From Centipeda artemidis DSM 19719 (GTDB lineage Bacteria > Bacillota > Negativicutes > Selenomonadales > Selenomonadaceae), in the NCBI RefSeq assembly GCF_000426665.1, contig NZ_AUFU01000009.1, forward strand, positions 1 through 64,000: a stretch of 64,000 bases of DNA. The letters run 5' to 3'. Below are positions 16,895-24,977 of the stretch, in pieces; positions within the stretch are counted from its first letter, which is position 1; the number at the start of each line of letters is the position of its first letter. Made by a program: the position numbers and the translations under genes. The notes below the pieces were generated by a model. That model did not search any database, was not told the origin of the DNA, and saw only the letters and a program-made list of their open reading frames with translations.

Positions 16895-18214
16895 ATGGGA
16901 ACAACCTCCCGCGGCGACACGCACTACATTGGCGCCGCCGCCATCCTCGAAAAAAAGAAGAAATACATCATGCCCTGTCTCGGGCATTTTTACAGTGAAC
17001 CGCGGCAGATCGTGCGCGGCGAGATGCAGTACCTCTACGACAACGAGGGGCGGCGTTATCTCGACTGTTTCGCGGGCGTCTCCGTCATCAACTGCGGGCA
17101 CTGCAATCCGGAGATCACCGCCGCCGTCACCGCGCAGGCGGAGACACTCCAACACGTCTGCAACATCTACCTCACGGAGAACTTCGTCAACCTCGCCGAG
17201 CAGCTCGCGCGCATCACCCCCGGCGATCTGCAAAAGAGCTTCTTCTGCTCCACCGGCACCGAGGCAAACGAGGGCGCTGCGCTCCTCGCGCAGCTCTACA
17301 CGGGCAGCAGCGAGTTCATCGCCCTGCGCGGCGGACTGCACGGACGAACAAAGCTCACCATGAGCCTCACGGGCATCTCCATGTGGCGCACCGATCCGAA
17401 TCCCGTCGGCGGCATTCACTTCGTGCCGAATCCGTACTGCTACCGCTGTCCGCATCGGAAATCCGAAGCCGCCTGCGGTCTCGACTGCGCGAACGCCCTT
17501 GAGGACACCATCAAAAACGTAACGTCGGGGCATCCCGCCGCCTTCATCGCCGAGAGCATTCAGGGCAACGCGGGCATCATCGTCCCGCCGAAGGGATACT
17601 TCCGGCGCGTCAAGGAAATCCTTGAGCACTACGGCGCGCTCTTCATCGCCGACGAGGTGCAGACGGGCTTTGCGCGGACGGGGAAAATGTTCGCCATCGA
17701 GCATTTCGGAGTCGTCCCGGACATCATGACCATGGCAAAGGCGCTCGGCAACGGCGCGCCCATCAGCGCGTTCATCGCATCTGCGAAAATCGCCGACACT
17801 TATACGAAGCCCGGCGCATCGACGCTCGGCGGCAACCCCGTCTCCAGTACGGCGGGACTGGGCGTCATCCGGTATATCGAGGAGCATGATCTCATGGGAA
17901 ATGCGGACGTGCGCGGCAAGCAGCTCCGCAAGGGGCTCAGGGAGATTCAGCGCCGCCACCCCATCATCGGCGATGTCCGCGGTCTCGGGCTCATGGTCGG
18001 CGCCGAGTTCGTCCACGCGGACAAGGAGAAATCCCCCGCCGCCGCAGAACTCGACACCGTGCTCGAGGCGCTCAAAGACCGCGGCTTCATCGTCGGCAAG
18101 AACGGCGCCCGGCGCAACGTCATGGCATTCCAGCCGCCGCTCGTCATCACGAAAGAGAATGTGAACGACGTACTGAACGCACTCGAACTCACACTCACTG
18201 AGAAAGGATTCTAA
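16895..18214 (+). CDS. Class III (PLP) aminotransferase, AGXT2/GABA-transaminase-like
   Basis: A 439-residue fold type I aminotransferase: FFCSTGTEANEGA (phosphate binding), HGRTKLTMSLTG, the aspartate of FIADEVQTGFARTG and the PLP lysine in TMAKALGNGAPISAF. It carries a cysteine-rich insert (CYRCPHRKSEAACGLDC) known in a prokaryotic subgroup of omega-aminotransferases. It likely transfers amino groups between an omega- or beta-amino acid and a keto acid. AGGAG precedes the ATG; the next gene begins five bases after its stop, so they are one operon. The substrate is not decided by the sequence. Confidence 0.87.
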   Translation: MGTTSRGDTHYIGAAAILEKKKKYIMPCLGHFYSEPRQIVRGEMQYLYDNEGRRYLDCFAGVSVINCGHCNPEITAAVTAQAETLQHVCNIYLTENFVNLAEQLARITPGDLQKSFFCSTGTEANEGAALLAQLYTGSSEFIALRGGLHGRTKLTMSLTGISMWRTDPNPVGGIHFVPNPYCYRCPHRKSEAACGLDCANALEDTIKNVTSGHPAAFIAESIQGNAGIIVPPKGYFRRVKEILEHYGALFIADEVQTGFARTGKMFAIEHFGVVPDIMTMAKALGNGAPISAFIASAKIADTYTKPGASTLGGNPVSSTAGLGVIRYIEEHDLMGNADVRGKQLRKGLREIQRRHPIIGDVRGLGLMVGAEFVHADKEKSPAAAELDTVLEALKDRGFIVGKNGARRNVMAFQPPLVITKENVNDVLNALELTLTEKGF

Positions 18215-18219
18215 GGGAA

Positions 18220-18771
18220 ATGGCAAAAAGATTCTACGATCTGACCGTCGCAGGGTGCAAGCGTACCCTCCCCATCATCAACCTCAACGAAACACTCGCC
18301 ATCGCGGGCTTCGTCATGCTCGGCGACGTCGAGCTGTGCGAATGCTGCGCGCGCGACCTCGCGAAAAAGATTCCGCAGGAGACCGACATCATCATGACCG
18401 CCGAGACCAAGGGCATCCCCCTCGCCGCCGGACTTGCACGGCAGATCGGTATGCCCTACTACGTCACAGCGCGCAAATCCGTCAAGGCATATATGGAAGA
18501 TCCCATCTGGGTCGAGGACGAATCCATCACCACCATGGGCAAACAGCGGCTCTATCTCATGAACACGGACATTGAGCGCATCGCAGGCAGGAACGTCCTC
18601 CTCCTCGACGACGTGATCAGCACGGGCGGCTCCATGACTGCCCTGCGCAGTCTCGCCGAGAAAGCGGGCGGTCACGTCATCGGGCAAGCCGCCGTCCTCG
18701 CCGAGGGCAACGCAGTGAAACGAGAGGACATCATCTTCCTCGCCGAGCTGCCGCTCTTTGCCGCGGAGTAA
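18220..18771 (+). CDS. Adenine/xanthine-type phosphoribosyltransferase
   Basis: A 183-residue type I phosphoribosyltransferase with the PRPP loop VLLLDDVISTGGSM near residues 125-140, an ETKGIPLAAGLA segment and the flexible-loop region YVTARKSVKAYME. The fold resembles adenine phosphoribosyltransferase, but purine specificity is not decided. It is coupled tightly to the upstream aminotransferase and followed 14 bases later by lgt. The co-transcription with an aminotransferase may indicate nucleobase salvage and degradation products handled together, but this is inference. Confidence 0.85.
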   Translation: MAKRFYDLTVAGCKRTLPIINLNETLAIAGFVMLGDVELCECCARDLAKKIPQETDIIMTAETKGIPLAAGLARQIGMPYYVTARKSVKAYMEDPIWVEDESITTMGKQRLYLMNTDIERIAGRNVLLLDDVISTGGSMTALRSLAEKAGGHVIGQAAVLAEGNAVKREDIIFLAELPLFAAE

Positions 18772-18785
18772 AGGAGCGCCGTTCC

Positions 18786-19622
18786 TTGCATCAGTATCTT
18801 TTCTACATCGGGGACTTCCCCATCCGCGCCTACGGCGTCGTCATCTCCCTCTCCATCCTGCTCGCGACGGGTGTCGGCTACTTCCTCGCAAAGGCGGACG
18901 GCAGAGGCTATGAAAAACACGTCGCGGACATCGGCATCTACTGCGGCATCGCAGGGCTTCTCGGCGCGCGCCTGTGGGACGTGTTCTTCTTTGACTGGGA
19001 TTACTACCGGCATCACCTCACAGAGCTGCTGAACGTCTGGCAGGGAGGCATGGCGATACAGGGCGGTGTCTTCCTCGGCGTCGTGGTCGGCATCCTCTAC
19101 TGCCGCCGGCACCACCTTGACACCGTACATTTCATGGACGTCCTCGCCCCCGCCATCGTCTTTGGACAGGCGCTCGGGCGCTGTGCGAACCTCCTCAACG
19201 GCGACGCGTTCGGCGCGCCCACGGGCGGGAGCTTCGGCATCCTCTATCCCGAGAGCACACTCGCCTACCACACCTACGGCGCACAGGCGCTCTGGCCCGC
19301 AGAGGTATGGGAGGGACAGCTCGACATCGTTATCTTTGCCCTCCTGCTCGCATTCCGTGCCTACGGACACGCGCGCGGACAGTGTTTCGCCCTCTACGTC
19401 ATGCTGTATAGCGGCGTGCGCTTCCTCCTCGAGTATTTCCGCGGGGACTACACGGAGAAATACCTCGGACTCTTCACCAGCGCGCAGACGGGCGCCCTCG
19501 CATTCGGACTCCTCGCCCTCGCCGCGTTCGTGTGGCTTGGTTTTCGAAAAGAAAAGGAGACCGTGCCCGCCGAACAGCACGCCCCCGAAGAGCGGCGAAA
19601 AAAAGGGAAACATAGGAAATAA
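18786..19622 (+). CDS. lgt: Prolipoprotein diacylglyceryl transferase Lgt
   Basis: A 278-residue membrane enzyme that transfers diacylglycerol to the lipobox cysteine of prelipoproteins. It has seven or so hydrophobic spans, the N-terminal pattern FPIRAYGVVISLSILLA, the core GGMAIQGGVFLGV, and the Lgt signature GRCANLLNGDAFG (with the essential N and G residues) and HTYGAQALWPAE. The start is TTG (18786) with AGGAG eight bases upstream. The C-terminal tail is charged, as is common. It sits in the operon with the phosphoribosyltransferase. Confidence 0.95.
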   Translation: MHQYLFYIGDFPIRAYGVVISLSILLATGVGYFLAKADGRGYEKHVADIGIYCGIAGLLGARLWDVFFFDWDYYRHHLTELLNVWQGGMAIQGGVFLGVVVGILYCRRHHLDTVHFMDVLAPAIVFGQALGRCANLLNGDAFGAPTGGSFGILYPESTLAYHTYGAQALWPAEVWEGQLDIVIFALLLAFRAYGHARGQCFALYVMLYSGVRFLLEYFRGDYTEKYLGLFTSAQTGALAFGLLALAAFVWLGFRKEKETVPAEQHAPEERRKKGKHRK

Positions 19623-19635
19623 CGGAGGTATTTAT

Positions 19636-20052
19636 ATGCAGCTTGTTTACCCTGCGGTTTTTTATCCCGATCCGGATTCTACCGCATATTGTGTGACCGT
19701 CCCCGATCTTCCGGGCTGTGTAACGGGCGGAGCTTCACTCGCCGAATCGATTGCCATGGGGGCAGATGCGGCTTCCGGATGGATTCTAGGCGAGATTGAG
19801 GATGGAAAAGAAGCGCCCTCTGCAAGTAATTTCAGCGATATTCATCCCGATCCCGATATTGGAGAGGGTTTCGTCAGTCTCCTCTCTCTCGATATGGACG
19901 CATACGCCGCGAAATACGGGAAGAAGTCCGTGCGCAAGAACCTCACGATTCCCGCATGGCTCGATACGTTCGCCGCACAGAAAAAGCTCAACATCTCAAA
20001 AGTCCTGCAGGACGCGCTCACCGAGCTCTATCAAAAAGAAGCCGCCGTATAA
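19636..20052 (+). CDS. HicB-family antitoxin-like protein without a HicA partner
   Basis: A 138-residue protein starting MQLVYPAVFYPDPDS at an ATG preceded by GGAGG. The N-terminal half is the partial RNase H fold of HicB (CVTVPDLPGCVTGGASLAESIAMGADAASGWI), the C-terminal part (RKNLTIPAWLDTFAAQKKLNISKVLQDALTEL) is a ribbon-helix-helix like DNA-binding tail. HicB normally neutralises the mRNA interferase HicA, which is a 60-80 residue protein encoded next to it. No such frame lies between lgt and the terminator at 20066, so this is an orphan. Confidence 0.85.
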   Translation: MQLVYPAVFYPDPDSTAYCVTVPDLPGCVTGGASLAESIAMGADAASGWILGEIEDGKEAPSASNFSDIHPDPDIGEGFVSLLSLDMDAYAAKYGKKSVRKNLTIPAWLDTFAAQKKLNISKVLQDALTELYQKEAAV

Positions 20053-20065
20053 CAAACATGACTAA

Positions 20066-20109
20066 ACGGGGCGATTGCACTTTGATTCGTGCAATCGCCC
20101 CGTTTTCGT
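20066..20109 (+). terminator. Rho-independent terminator after hicB-like gene
   Basis: A perfect 15-base stem (ACGGGGCGATTGCAC with GTGCAATCGCCCCGT), eight-base loop and a T-rich tail (TTTTCGTTT) end the lgt-hicB transcript. flgE converges from the other side. Confidence 0.9.
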
Positions 20110-20125
20110 TTACCGAAATATTATA

Positions 20126-21712
20126 TTACCGCTTCATGTTAATCAGCGTTTCGAGCATCTCGTCGGAGACGGTGATGATCTTCGAGTTCGACTGGAAGCC
20201 GCGCTGTGTGATGATCATGTCGGAGAACTGATCGGAGATGTCGACGTTCGACATCTCGAGCGAGGACGGCGTAATTTTTGCGCCGGCAGTCTCAACAGTC
20301 TGAGGCTGAACGGTTTTCACGTTGGAATTGTTCGATTCCTGATAAAGATTTCCGCCAAGCTTTGTAAGTCCTGAAGGATTTGGGAATTTGGCAACGGCTA
20401 CCTGAGCCTCTGCTCTTCGAACGCCATTGGTATAGGTGCCCGTAATCACGCCGGATGTATCAATAGATACAGACGCCAACGTACCGTCGGTATAGCCGTC
20501 CGCAGCCGCTTTGATTGTATCATGCCCCGCATACTGGGTGAGCGGTGATTCGGAGTCGGCGAACTGAAGTGAAATTGTGTTGTTTTGCCTTGCTCCATTG
20601 GGCTTTGTATGCTCTGCTTTCAAGGTTGCAACTTCCGAACTGTTCGCCGTTGTGGACGGCGGTACAACAGGTGTTGTCACATGACTTTTCGGATCCGATT
20701 GCACTGTCTGTGTATCCCCGAGCACGCCTGCACGCAGTGCCCCGTCTTCGTCAAACGCAAGCATTGTTGCCGCTATTGTGTGCTTCGTCTTTGAACCGTC
20801 TGTGTTGGTCACCTCAGGATTCCCCGGTCTCACAATCCATGTGCTGGCACGCTTCGTAACGGCGTTCCCGTCCTTATCCGTATAGGTTACCGTCGTGGTA
20901 ATGGCTTTTTCCATAAAGACGACGCTCTCATGTTTTTTCCCCAAGGTATCGTAATAAGCAAATGACGTTACCTTCGGCATAGAACGACCAATCGTATATG
21001 TGCCGGATGTAACCGTCCGTTTCGTCCCGTCGCTCAGGCTCAGTGTAACCGGCTGCGCCTCACTTGCAGTGATATACATCCCGTCGTTCGCACTTGTACG
21101 CACAACCGCGGTTGGCGGAGTCGTACTTGTATCCGAGAAGGTATACCCTGTAATCATAGGTGTAGTGGAGTCTAGGTTCTCCGAATAGGTCGCCTTCTCC
21201 GTAGCCTTCGGCGGCATCATTTTTCCCGTCTCTACGACAATATTTTCCACCGCGCCTTCGGTGGATACTTTGCTGTGCTCCGTGGTCTTATTCACCCAGC
21301 CCTGCACATGGAGTCCGGAACCCGGCAAGACATAATTCCCCTTCGCGTCAAACTCAAAGGCACCGTTACGCGTGTAATAGGTCTGCTCTCCACGTTTCAC
21401 AATAAACGTCGAATTACCACCGGAAAGAGCGAGATCCGTATTCTTTCCCGTTCCCTGCACAGATCCGTCGGTAAAGATGGTATCTATACTGCCCACACTC
21501 ACGCCAAGACCAATCTGTTTGGGGTTCGTCCCGCCAATGGTCGTCCCCGGGGCTGCTGCCCCCGACAAGGTTTGCGACAGCATATCCTCAAACGTCACAC
21601 GCCCGGCCTTAAAGCCCGTCGTGTTGACGTTCGCGATGTTGTTGCCGATGACATCCATTCGTGTCTGATGGGATTTCAGCCCCGAGACACCCGAAAACAT
21701 AGAACGCATCAT
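20126..21712 (-). CDS. flgE: Flagellar hook protein FlgE
   Basis: A 528-residue hook protein. The N-terminus (MMRSMFSGVSGLKSHQTRMDVIGNNIANVNTTGFKAGRVTFEDM) and the C-terminus (MSNVDISDQFSDMIITQRGFQSNSKIITVSDEMLETLINMKR) are the conserved coiled-coil ends that pack in the D0 domain; the middle is the variable surface domain. It polymerises into the hook joining basal body and filament and is exported by the flagellar type III apparatus. AAGGAAGG lies upstream. The preceding gene (21788-22171) is the usual hook-operon companion, but flgD is not here. Confidence 0.95.
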   Translation of the reverse strand: MMRSMFSGVSGLKSHQTRMDVIGNNIANVNTTGFKAGRVTFEDMLSQTLSGAAAPGTTIGGTNPKQIGLGVSVGSIDTIFTDGSVQGTGKNTDLALSGGNSTFIVKRGEQTYYTRNGAFEFDAKGNYVLPGSGLHVQGWVNKTTEHSKVSTEGAVENIVVETGKMMPPKATEKATYSENLDSTTPMITGYTFSDTSTTPPTAVVRTSANDGMYITASEAQPVTLSLSDGTKRTVTSGTYTIGRSMPKVTSFAYYDTLGKKHESVVFMEKAITTTVTYTDKDGNAVTKRASTWIVRPGNPEVTNTDGSKTKHTIAATMLAFDEDGALRAGVLGDTQTVQSDPKSHVTTPVVPPSTTANSSEVATLKAEHTKPNGARQNNTISLQFADSESPLTQYAGHDTIKAAADGYTDGTLASVSIDTSGVITGTYTNGVRRAEAQVAVAKFPNPSGLTKLGGNLYQESNNSNVKTVQPQTVETAGAKITPSSLEMSNVDISDQFSDMIITQRGFQSNSKIITVSDEMLETLINMKR

Positions 21713-21787
21713 AATGAATCAACCTTCCTTTTCTGCGGCACGCTGCTTCACTCGTTCAGCAGCCAAGAGCTCCCCCGAAGGTCCGGC

Positions 21788-22171
21788 TCAGAGTATTGCC
21801 GCGCTGTCAATGTTCGTGAAAATATTGTCCTTCGCATGTTCGCCGTCGAGCACGGTGATGACAGTACGTTTTGGCACGGCGAGCACGAATGCGGTATCGT
21901 TCATGAGGATGAGCGCCTGCCGCGCTCCCTTCGCCGCCATGCGATCCACCATGCCGTCAAGGCGTTCGAGTTCCTGCGGCGAGAGCACGATCTCGCGCTC
22001 GGCGAGCCGCCGCACAGCGTGCCGTGAAAAATTCACGCGCCGCTCCGATGCCGCAAGCACGTCGGCAAAGCTCGTCCGTACATCCCCGTGCTCCTCCTTC
22101 TTCCCCCTGAGTTCCTGTGGCATCCCTGCCGATAGTGCACCGAGCGACTGCGGAACAGACATTGTTTTCAT
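21788..22171 (-). CDS. Small flagellar hook-operon protein (TIGR02530-like)
   Basis: A 127-residue protein from MKTMSVPQSLGAL; the ATG at 22171 was preferred to 22186 because GGAGG lies seven bases upstream of it. The segment FADVLAASERRVNFSRHAVRRLAEREIVLSPQELERLDGMVDRMAAKGARQALILMNDTAFVLAVPKRTVITVLD matches the small family found between flgD and flgE in Firmicutes. Its function is unknown; it probably assists hook assembly. Here the upstream gene is not flgD but an AT-rich gap, so the gene pair appears cut off from the rest of the flagellar cluster. Confidence 0.82.
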   Translation of the reverse strand: MKTMSVPQSLGALSAGMPQELRGKKEEHGDVRTSFADVLAASERRVNFSRHAVRRLAEREIVLSPQELERLDGMVDRMAAKGARQALILMNDTAFVLAVPKRTVITVLDGEHAKDNIFTNIDSAAIL

Positions 22172-22186
22172 TTCTCCACCTCCCAT

Positions 22187-22360
22187 ATTTTATAACATAA
22201 ATTATAACATATTTTTACTTACAATATTTATATCGTAATTTTTGTTTTCTAAATAAGCATATATATGATTTTATATGTTTTTCTAAATTGAAAAATACAT
22301 ATATGTTCTTGTCATACTATGTTTTATGACACTTTCGTATGATGTAACAGAGGTGATAGT
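22187..22360. promoter_or_regulatory. AT-rich divergent intergenic region with palindromic TATGACA motifs
   Basis: This 174-base stretch is strikingly AT-rich compared with all surrounding genes. It separates the minus-strand hook genes from the plus-strand 65-residue protein. Toward the latter it holds TGTCATA (22310-22316) and TATGACA (22325-22331), an inverted pair eight bases apart, and a further TATGACA at 22360-22366 overlapping the start codon. A TATAAT box on the minus strand lies near 22200. The inverted pair suits autoregulation by a ribbon-helix-helix protein. Confidence 0.5.
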
Positions 22361-22558
22361 ATGACAGGTAAATTGATCATCACAAAAAAGCCCCCGAAGG
22401 GCGAGGACGGCTATAAGATTTTTTCCATTCGCATCAAGGAGGAAATCTTCGACGGCATCGAGGATCTGTCCGCAAAAACGGGTCGCACACGCAACGAGCT
22501 GATCGGTATTCTATTGGAGTTTGGTTTGAGCAATGCCGAGGTCGGTACGGGGCGCTGA
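22361..22558 (+). CDS. Small ribbon-helix-helix-like (CopG/Arc type) protein
   Basis: A 65-residue protein starting MTGKLIITKKPPKGEDG; the segment YKIFSIRIKEEIFDGIEDLSAKTGRTRNELIGILLEFGL has the strand-helix-helix layout of CopG/Arc regulators (short beta strand IFSIRIK, helix 1 IFDGIEDLSAKTG, helix 2 RNELIGILLEFGL). AGAGGTG precedes the ATG. It is likely a DNA-binding regulator, perhaps of itself or of the flagellar genes opposite, or a lone antitoxin. No toxin-like partner frame is beside it. Confidence 0.65.
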   Translation: MTGKLIITKKPPKGEDGYKIFSIRIKEEIFDGIEDLSAKTGRTRNELIGILLEFGLSNAEVGTGR

Positions 22559-22603
22559 CGATATAAAATGCTTTCTTATTCTTCATAAAAATTTCCGCAC
22601 GCA

Positions 22604-22650
22604 AAAAACGCCGGCGGCAAAGGGTAAAACCTTCGCCGCCGGCGTTTTTC
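22604..22650. terminator. Bidirectional terminator
   Basis: AACGCCGGCGGC and GCCGCCGGCGTT form a strong stem with an extended AAGG/CCTT base, flanked by A and T runs on both sides. It serves the small plus-strand gene and the minus-strand ABC operon that converge here. Confidence 0.9.
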
Positions 22651-22672
22651 TAACAATCGTATTTTTACAAAA

Positions 22673-23290
22673 TCAATGTTCCGCAGTGTCCTGCAATTCC
22701 TCGACACGAATGATGCGCGTGCATATTTGCTTTGCAAGATGTTCGTTGTGAGTGATGACAATGAGCGTCATATCGTGCGCCGCCGCTTGCGTTTGTATCA
22801 CCGACCAGATCTGTGCCTGTGTAATAGGATCGAGACTTGCCGTGATCTCATCGGCGATGAGGACGCCCGTCCGAGGATTCAGCGCCCGCAGAATCGAGAG
22901 GCGCTGCAGCTGCCCGCCCGAGAGTTCGTGTGGGAAGCGCGATAGCCACTGTTCCTCTGCACCGATGGCGGTGAAGAGTTCGGCGGGAATGTCCCACGCC
23001 TCGGAGAGTGTTTTTGCCAGTCTCCAACGCGGATCCATGGCTTTCTCCGGGTGCTGATAGACGAGCTGCACGGGGCAGTAACCGCTCCGTGGGATCGGCT
23101 GCCCGTCCAGCGTGATCCTGCCTTCCTGCATCGGCAGGTAACCCGCGAGCAGGAGTGCGAGCGTACTTTTCCCGTAGCCGCTCGGTCCGAGCAGTGCCAC
23201 GCGTTCACCGCGTGCGATCTCGAGCGAGACATGGCGCAGAACAGGTGCGGCGCTCCCATATCGATAGGAAACATCCTGTATGGACAGCAT
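22673..23290 (-). CDS. ABC importer ATP-binding protein (DppF/NikE type)
   Basis: A 205-residue ATPase from ATG 23290, eight bases after AGGAGG. It has Walker A LLGPSGYGKSTLALLL, signature LSGGQLQRLSILRAL, Walker B VLIADEITASLD and the H-loop VITHNEH. The glycine-tyrosine replacement in Walker A (GPSGYGKS, usually GxSGSGKS) keeps the GKS. It lacks the C-terminal oligopeptide-binding extension of long OppF, as NikE-type proteins do. It is the fifth gene of the importer operon and probably pairs with the next ATPase. Confidence 0.88.
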   Translation of the reverse strand: MLSIQDVSYRYGSAAPVLRHVSLEIARGERVALLGPSGYGKSTLALLLAGYLPMQEGRITLDGQPIPRSGYCPVQLVYQHPEKAMDPRWRLAKTLSEAWDIPAELFTAIGAEEQWLSRFPHELSGGQLQRLSILRALNPRTGVLIADEITASLDPITQAQIWSVIQTQAAAHDMTLIVITHNEHLAKQICTRIIRVEELQDTAEH

Positions 23291-23291
23291 T

Positions 23292-24113
23292 TTACGCACC
23301 TCCCGCTGCAGTCATCCGCGCCACTTCCTCCGCCGTATAGCAGGCAAATCCATTCTGCGGCAGCGCCCGGTAGAGCGCCCGCGTATAGGGATGCGCGAGC
23401 GCCGTACCGTCTCCGCGAAATGCCGCCGCCGGAACCATATCGACACTGCGGCCTTCGTAAAATACGGCAACCGTATCCGCAACGAGGGCGGCAAGGTCAA
23501 TATCGTGTGTGATCAGCAGTACGCCTTTGCCTGTATCCGCGAGTTCCCGCAGGATCTGCAGTGCCTCGGCAGCGCTCCGGACATCCATCCCGGGCGTCGG
23601 CTCATCGGCAATGATGAGCTCGGCATCCGTCATCACGGCGGTCGAAAAGAGCACACGCCGCGCCATCCCGCCCGAAAGCTGGAACGGATACAGCGCGGTG
23701 ACATGTTCCTCCAAATGCAGGCGGCGCAGCGTCGCCTCCATATCCTCCTGCGTCCCATGCAGTCCGCGAATCTGTGTGCCGACGCGCATGAGAGGGTCGA
23801 GATAGGTCACGGACTGCGGGATCAGCGCGATCTCCCGCCCGCGCAGGGTCTTTTGTCGCGCGGCATCAAGCGGTGCGCCGGAGTAGCGCATCTCGCCGCT
23901 CATCACGGCATTGTAGGGCAAAATCCCGAGCACGGCATGCGCGAGCAGACTTTTGCCCGATCCGCTCGCCCCAACAACGGCGATGATTTCGCCGCGGTGC
24001 AGGCGCAGACTGACGTCGCCGACGCCTGACGAGAGCGTGTGTGTCAGCGCGTTCCGATACATGCGGAAGGACACCGAGAGGTGCGCGACCTCTAAAAGAA
24101 TCTCACCGGTCAT
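23292..24113 (-). CDS. ABC importer ATP-binding protein (DppD/NikD type)
   Basis: A 273-residue ATPase from ATG 24113 (MTGEILLEVAHLSVSF), eight bases after the AGGAGG; ATG 24119 is an alternative. Walker A VVGASGSGKSLLAHAVLG, signature LSGGMARRVLFSTAVM, Walker B LIIADEPTPGMD, H-loop LLITHDI. The region after Walker A with ALIPQSVTYLDPLMRVGTQI is typical of the dipeptide/nickel branch. It energises the two permeases of this operon. The signature has GGMARR in place of GGMRQR, a minor change seen in the NikD branch. Confidence 0.88.
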   Translation of the reverse strand: MTGEILLEVAHLSVSFRMYRNALTHTLSSGVGDVSLRLHRGEIIAVVGASGSGKSLLAHAVLGILPYNAVMSGEMRYSGAPLDAARQKTLRGREIALIPQSVTYLDPLMRVGTQIRGLHGTQEDMEATLRRLHLEEHVTALYPFQLSGGMARRVLFSTAVMTDAELIIADEPTPGMDVRSAAEALQILRELADTGKGVLLITHDIDLAALVADTVAVFYEGRSVDMVPAAAFRGDGTALAHPYTRALYRALPQNGFACYTAEEVARMTAAGGA

Positions 24114-24125
24114 ACGCATCCCCTC

Positions 24126-24977
24126 CTACGCCTGCCCGCGCTGCGGGTCAATGAGTTCGCGCAGTGCGGTACCCAACCGGTCAAACAGCAATACGACAAC
24201 GAGCAGCAAAAATCCCGGGAAGAACGCGAGCCACCACATGCCGAGGGCAAGGTAGCGCATCGATTCCGAGAGGATGATGCCGATCGCAGGCATGTCGAGC
24301 GGCAGTCCGTAGCCGAGAAAGCTCACCGCCGCCTCATGCATGATGGCATGGGGAAAGAGCAGTACCAGACCGATGATATACTGCGGCAGAATGTGCGGCA
24401 CGAAATGCCGCCGCGCCACGGTCAGCCACGAGTGCCCGTAATGCCGCGCCGCCATGATGTACGGCTCCGTGCGGAGCTGCATGACTTCGGCGCGGATCAC
24501 GCGCGTGAGCCGCGGCCAGTGCGTCACGACGATCCCGGTGGAAACGCCCGCAACGCCGCCGCCCAGCATGACCGAAATCATGAGGATCAAAAGGATGTGC
24601 GGAATCCCCATGCAGAGATCCACGAGCCAAAGGACAACCTGATCCACTTTCCCTCCAAAGGCGGCGGACAGCGTGCCGAGCAGCAGCGCAATACACGAGC
24701 TGAAGAACGCCGCGCCGAATCCGATTTGCAGGCTGATCGACATCCCCTTGACCGAGCGGGCAAACATATCGCGCCCCATATTGTCCGTACCGAAGAGGTG
24801 CGACATCGACGGCGCGAGATTCTTCTGCCCGTAGTTCACCGCATAGGCGCTCTCCGGCATCGTAACGCCCCAGAGGAACAGCCCGGCGAGAAAGACCGCC
24901 GCGATCACGGCAAAGATCAAATACCGCCGGCGCAGGTTCAGCCCTCCTGCTGCAGACAGTGCCAAAGCCTTCATCAT
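24126..24977 (-). CDS. ABC importer permease (DppC/NikC type)
   Basis: A 283-residue permease with a short N-terminal cytoplasmic segment, a first membrane span (LIFAVIAAVFLAGLFLWGV), the periplasmic HLFGTDNMGRDMFARSVKG motif characteristic of DppC/OppC proteins, four further spans and the EAA loop (TEPYIMAARHYGHSWLTVARRHFVPHI). ATG overlaps the preceding permease stop (ATGA), and GGGAGG lies eight bases upstream. Confidence 0.9.
   Translation of the reverse strand: MMKALALSAAGGLNLRRRYLIFAVIAAVFLAGLFLWGVTMPESAYAVNYGQKNLAPSMSHLFGTDNMGRDMFARSVKGMSISLQIGFGAAFFSSCIALLLGTLSAAFGGKVDQVVLWLVDLCMGIPHILLILMISVMLGGGVAGVSTGIVVTHWPRLTRVIRAEVMQLRTEPYIMAARHYGHSWLTVARRHFVPHILPQYIIGLVLLFPHAIMHEAAVSFLGYGLPLDMPAIGIILSESMRYLALGMWWLAFFPGFLLLVVVLLFDRLGTALRELIDPQRGQA

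Noticed and set aside
14937-16904. 655-codon minus-strand frame opposite the U32 gene
   Set aside because: The plus strand encodes a recognisable U32 protein with promoter and ribosome binding site; the opposite frame is a codon-bias artefact.
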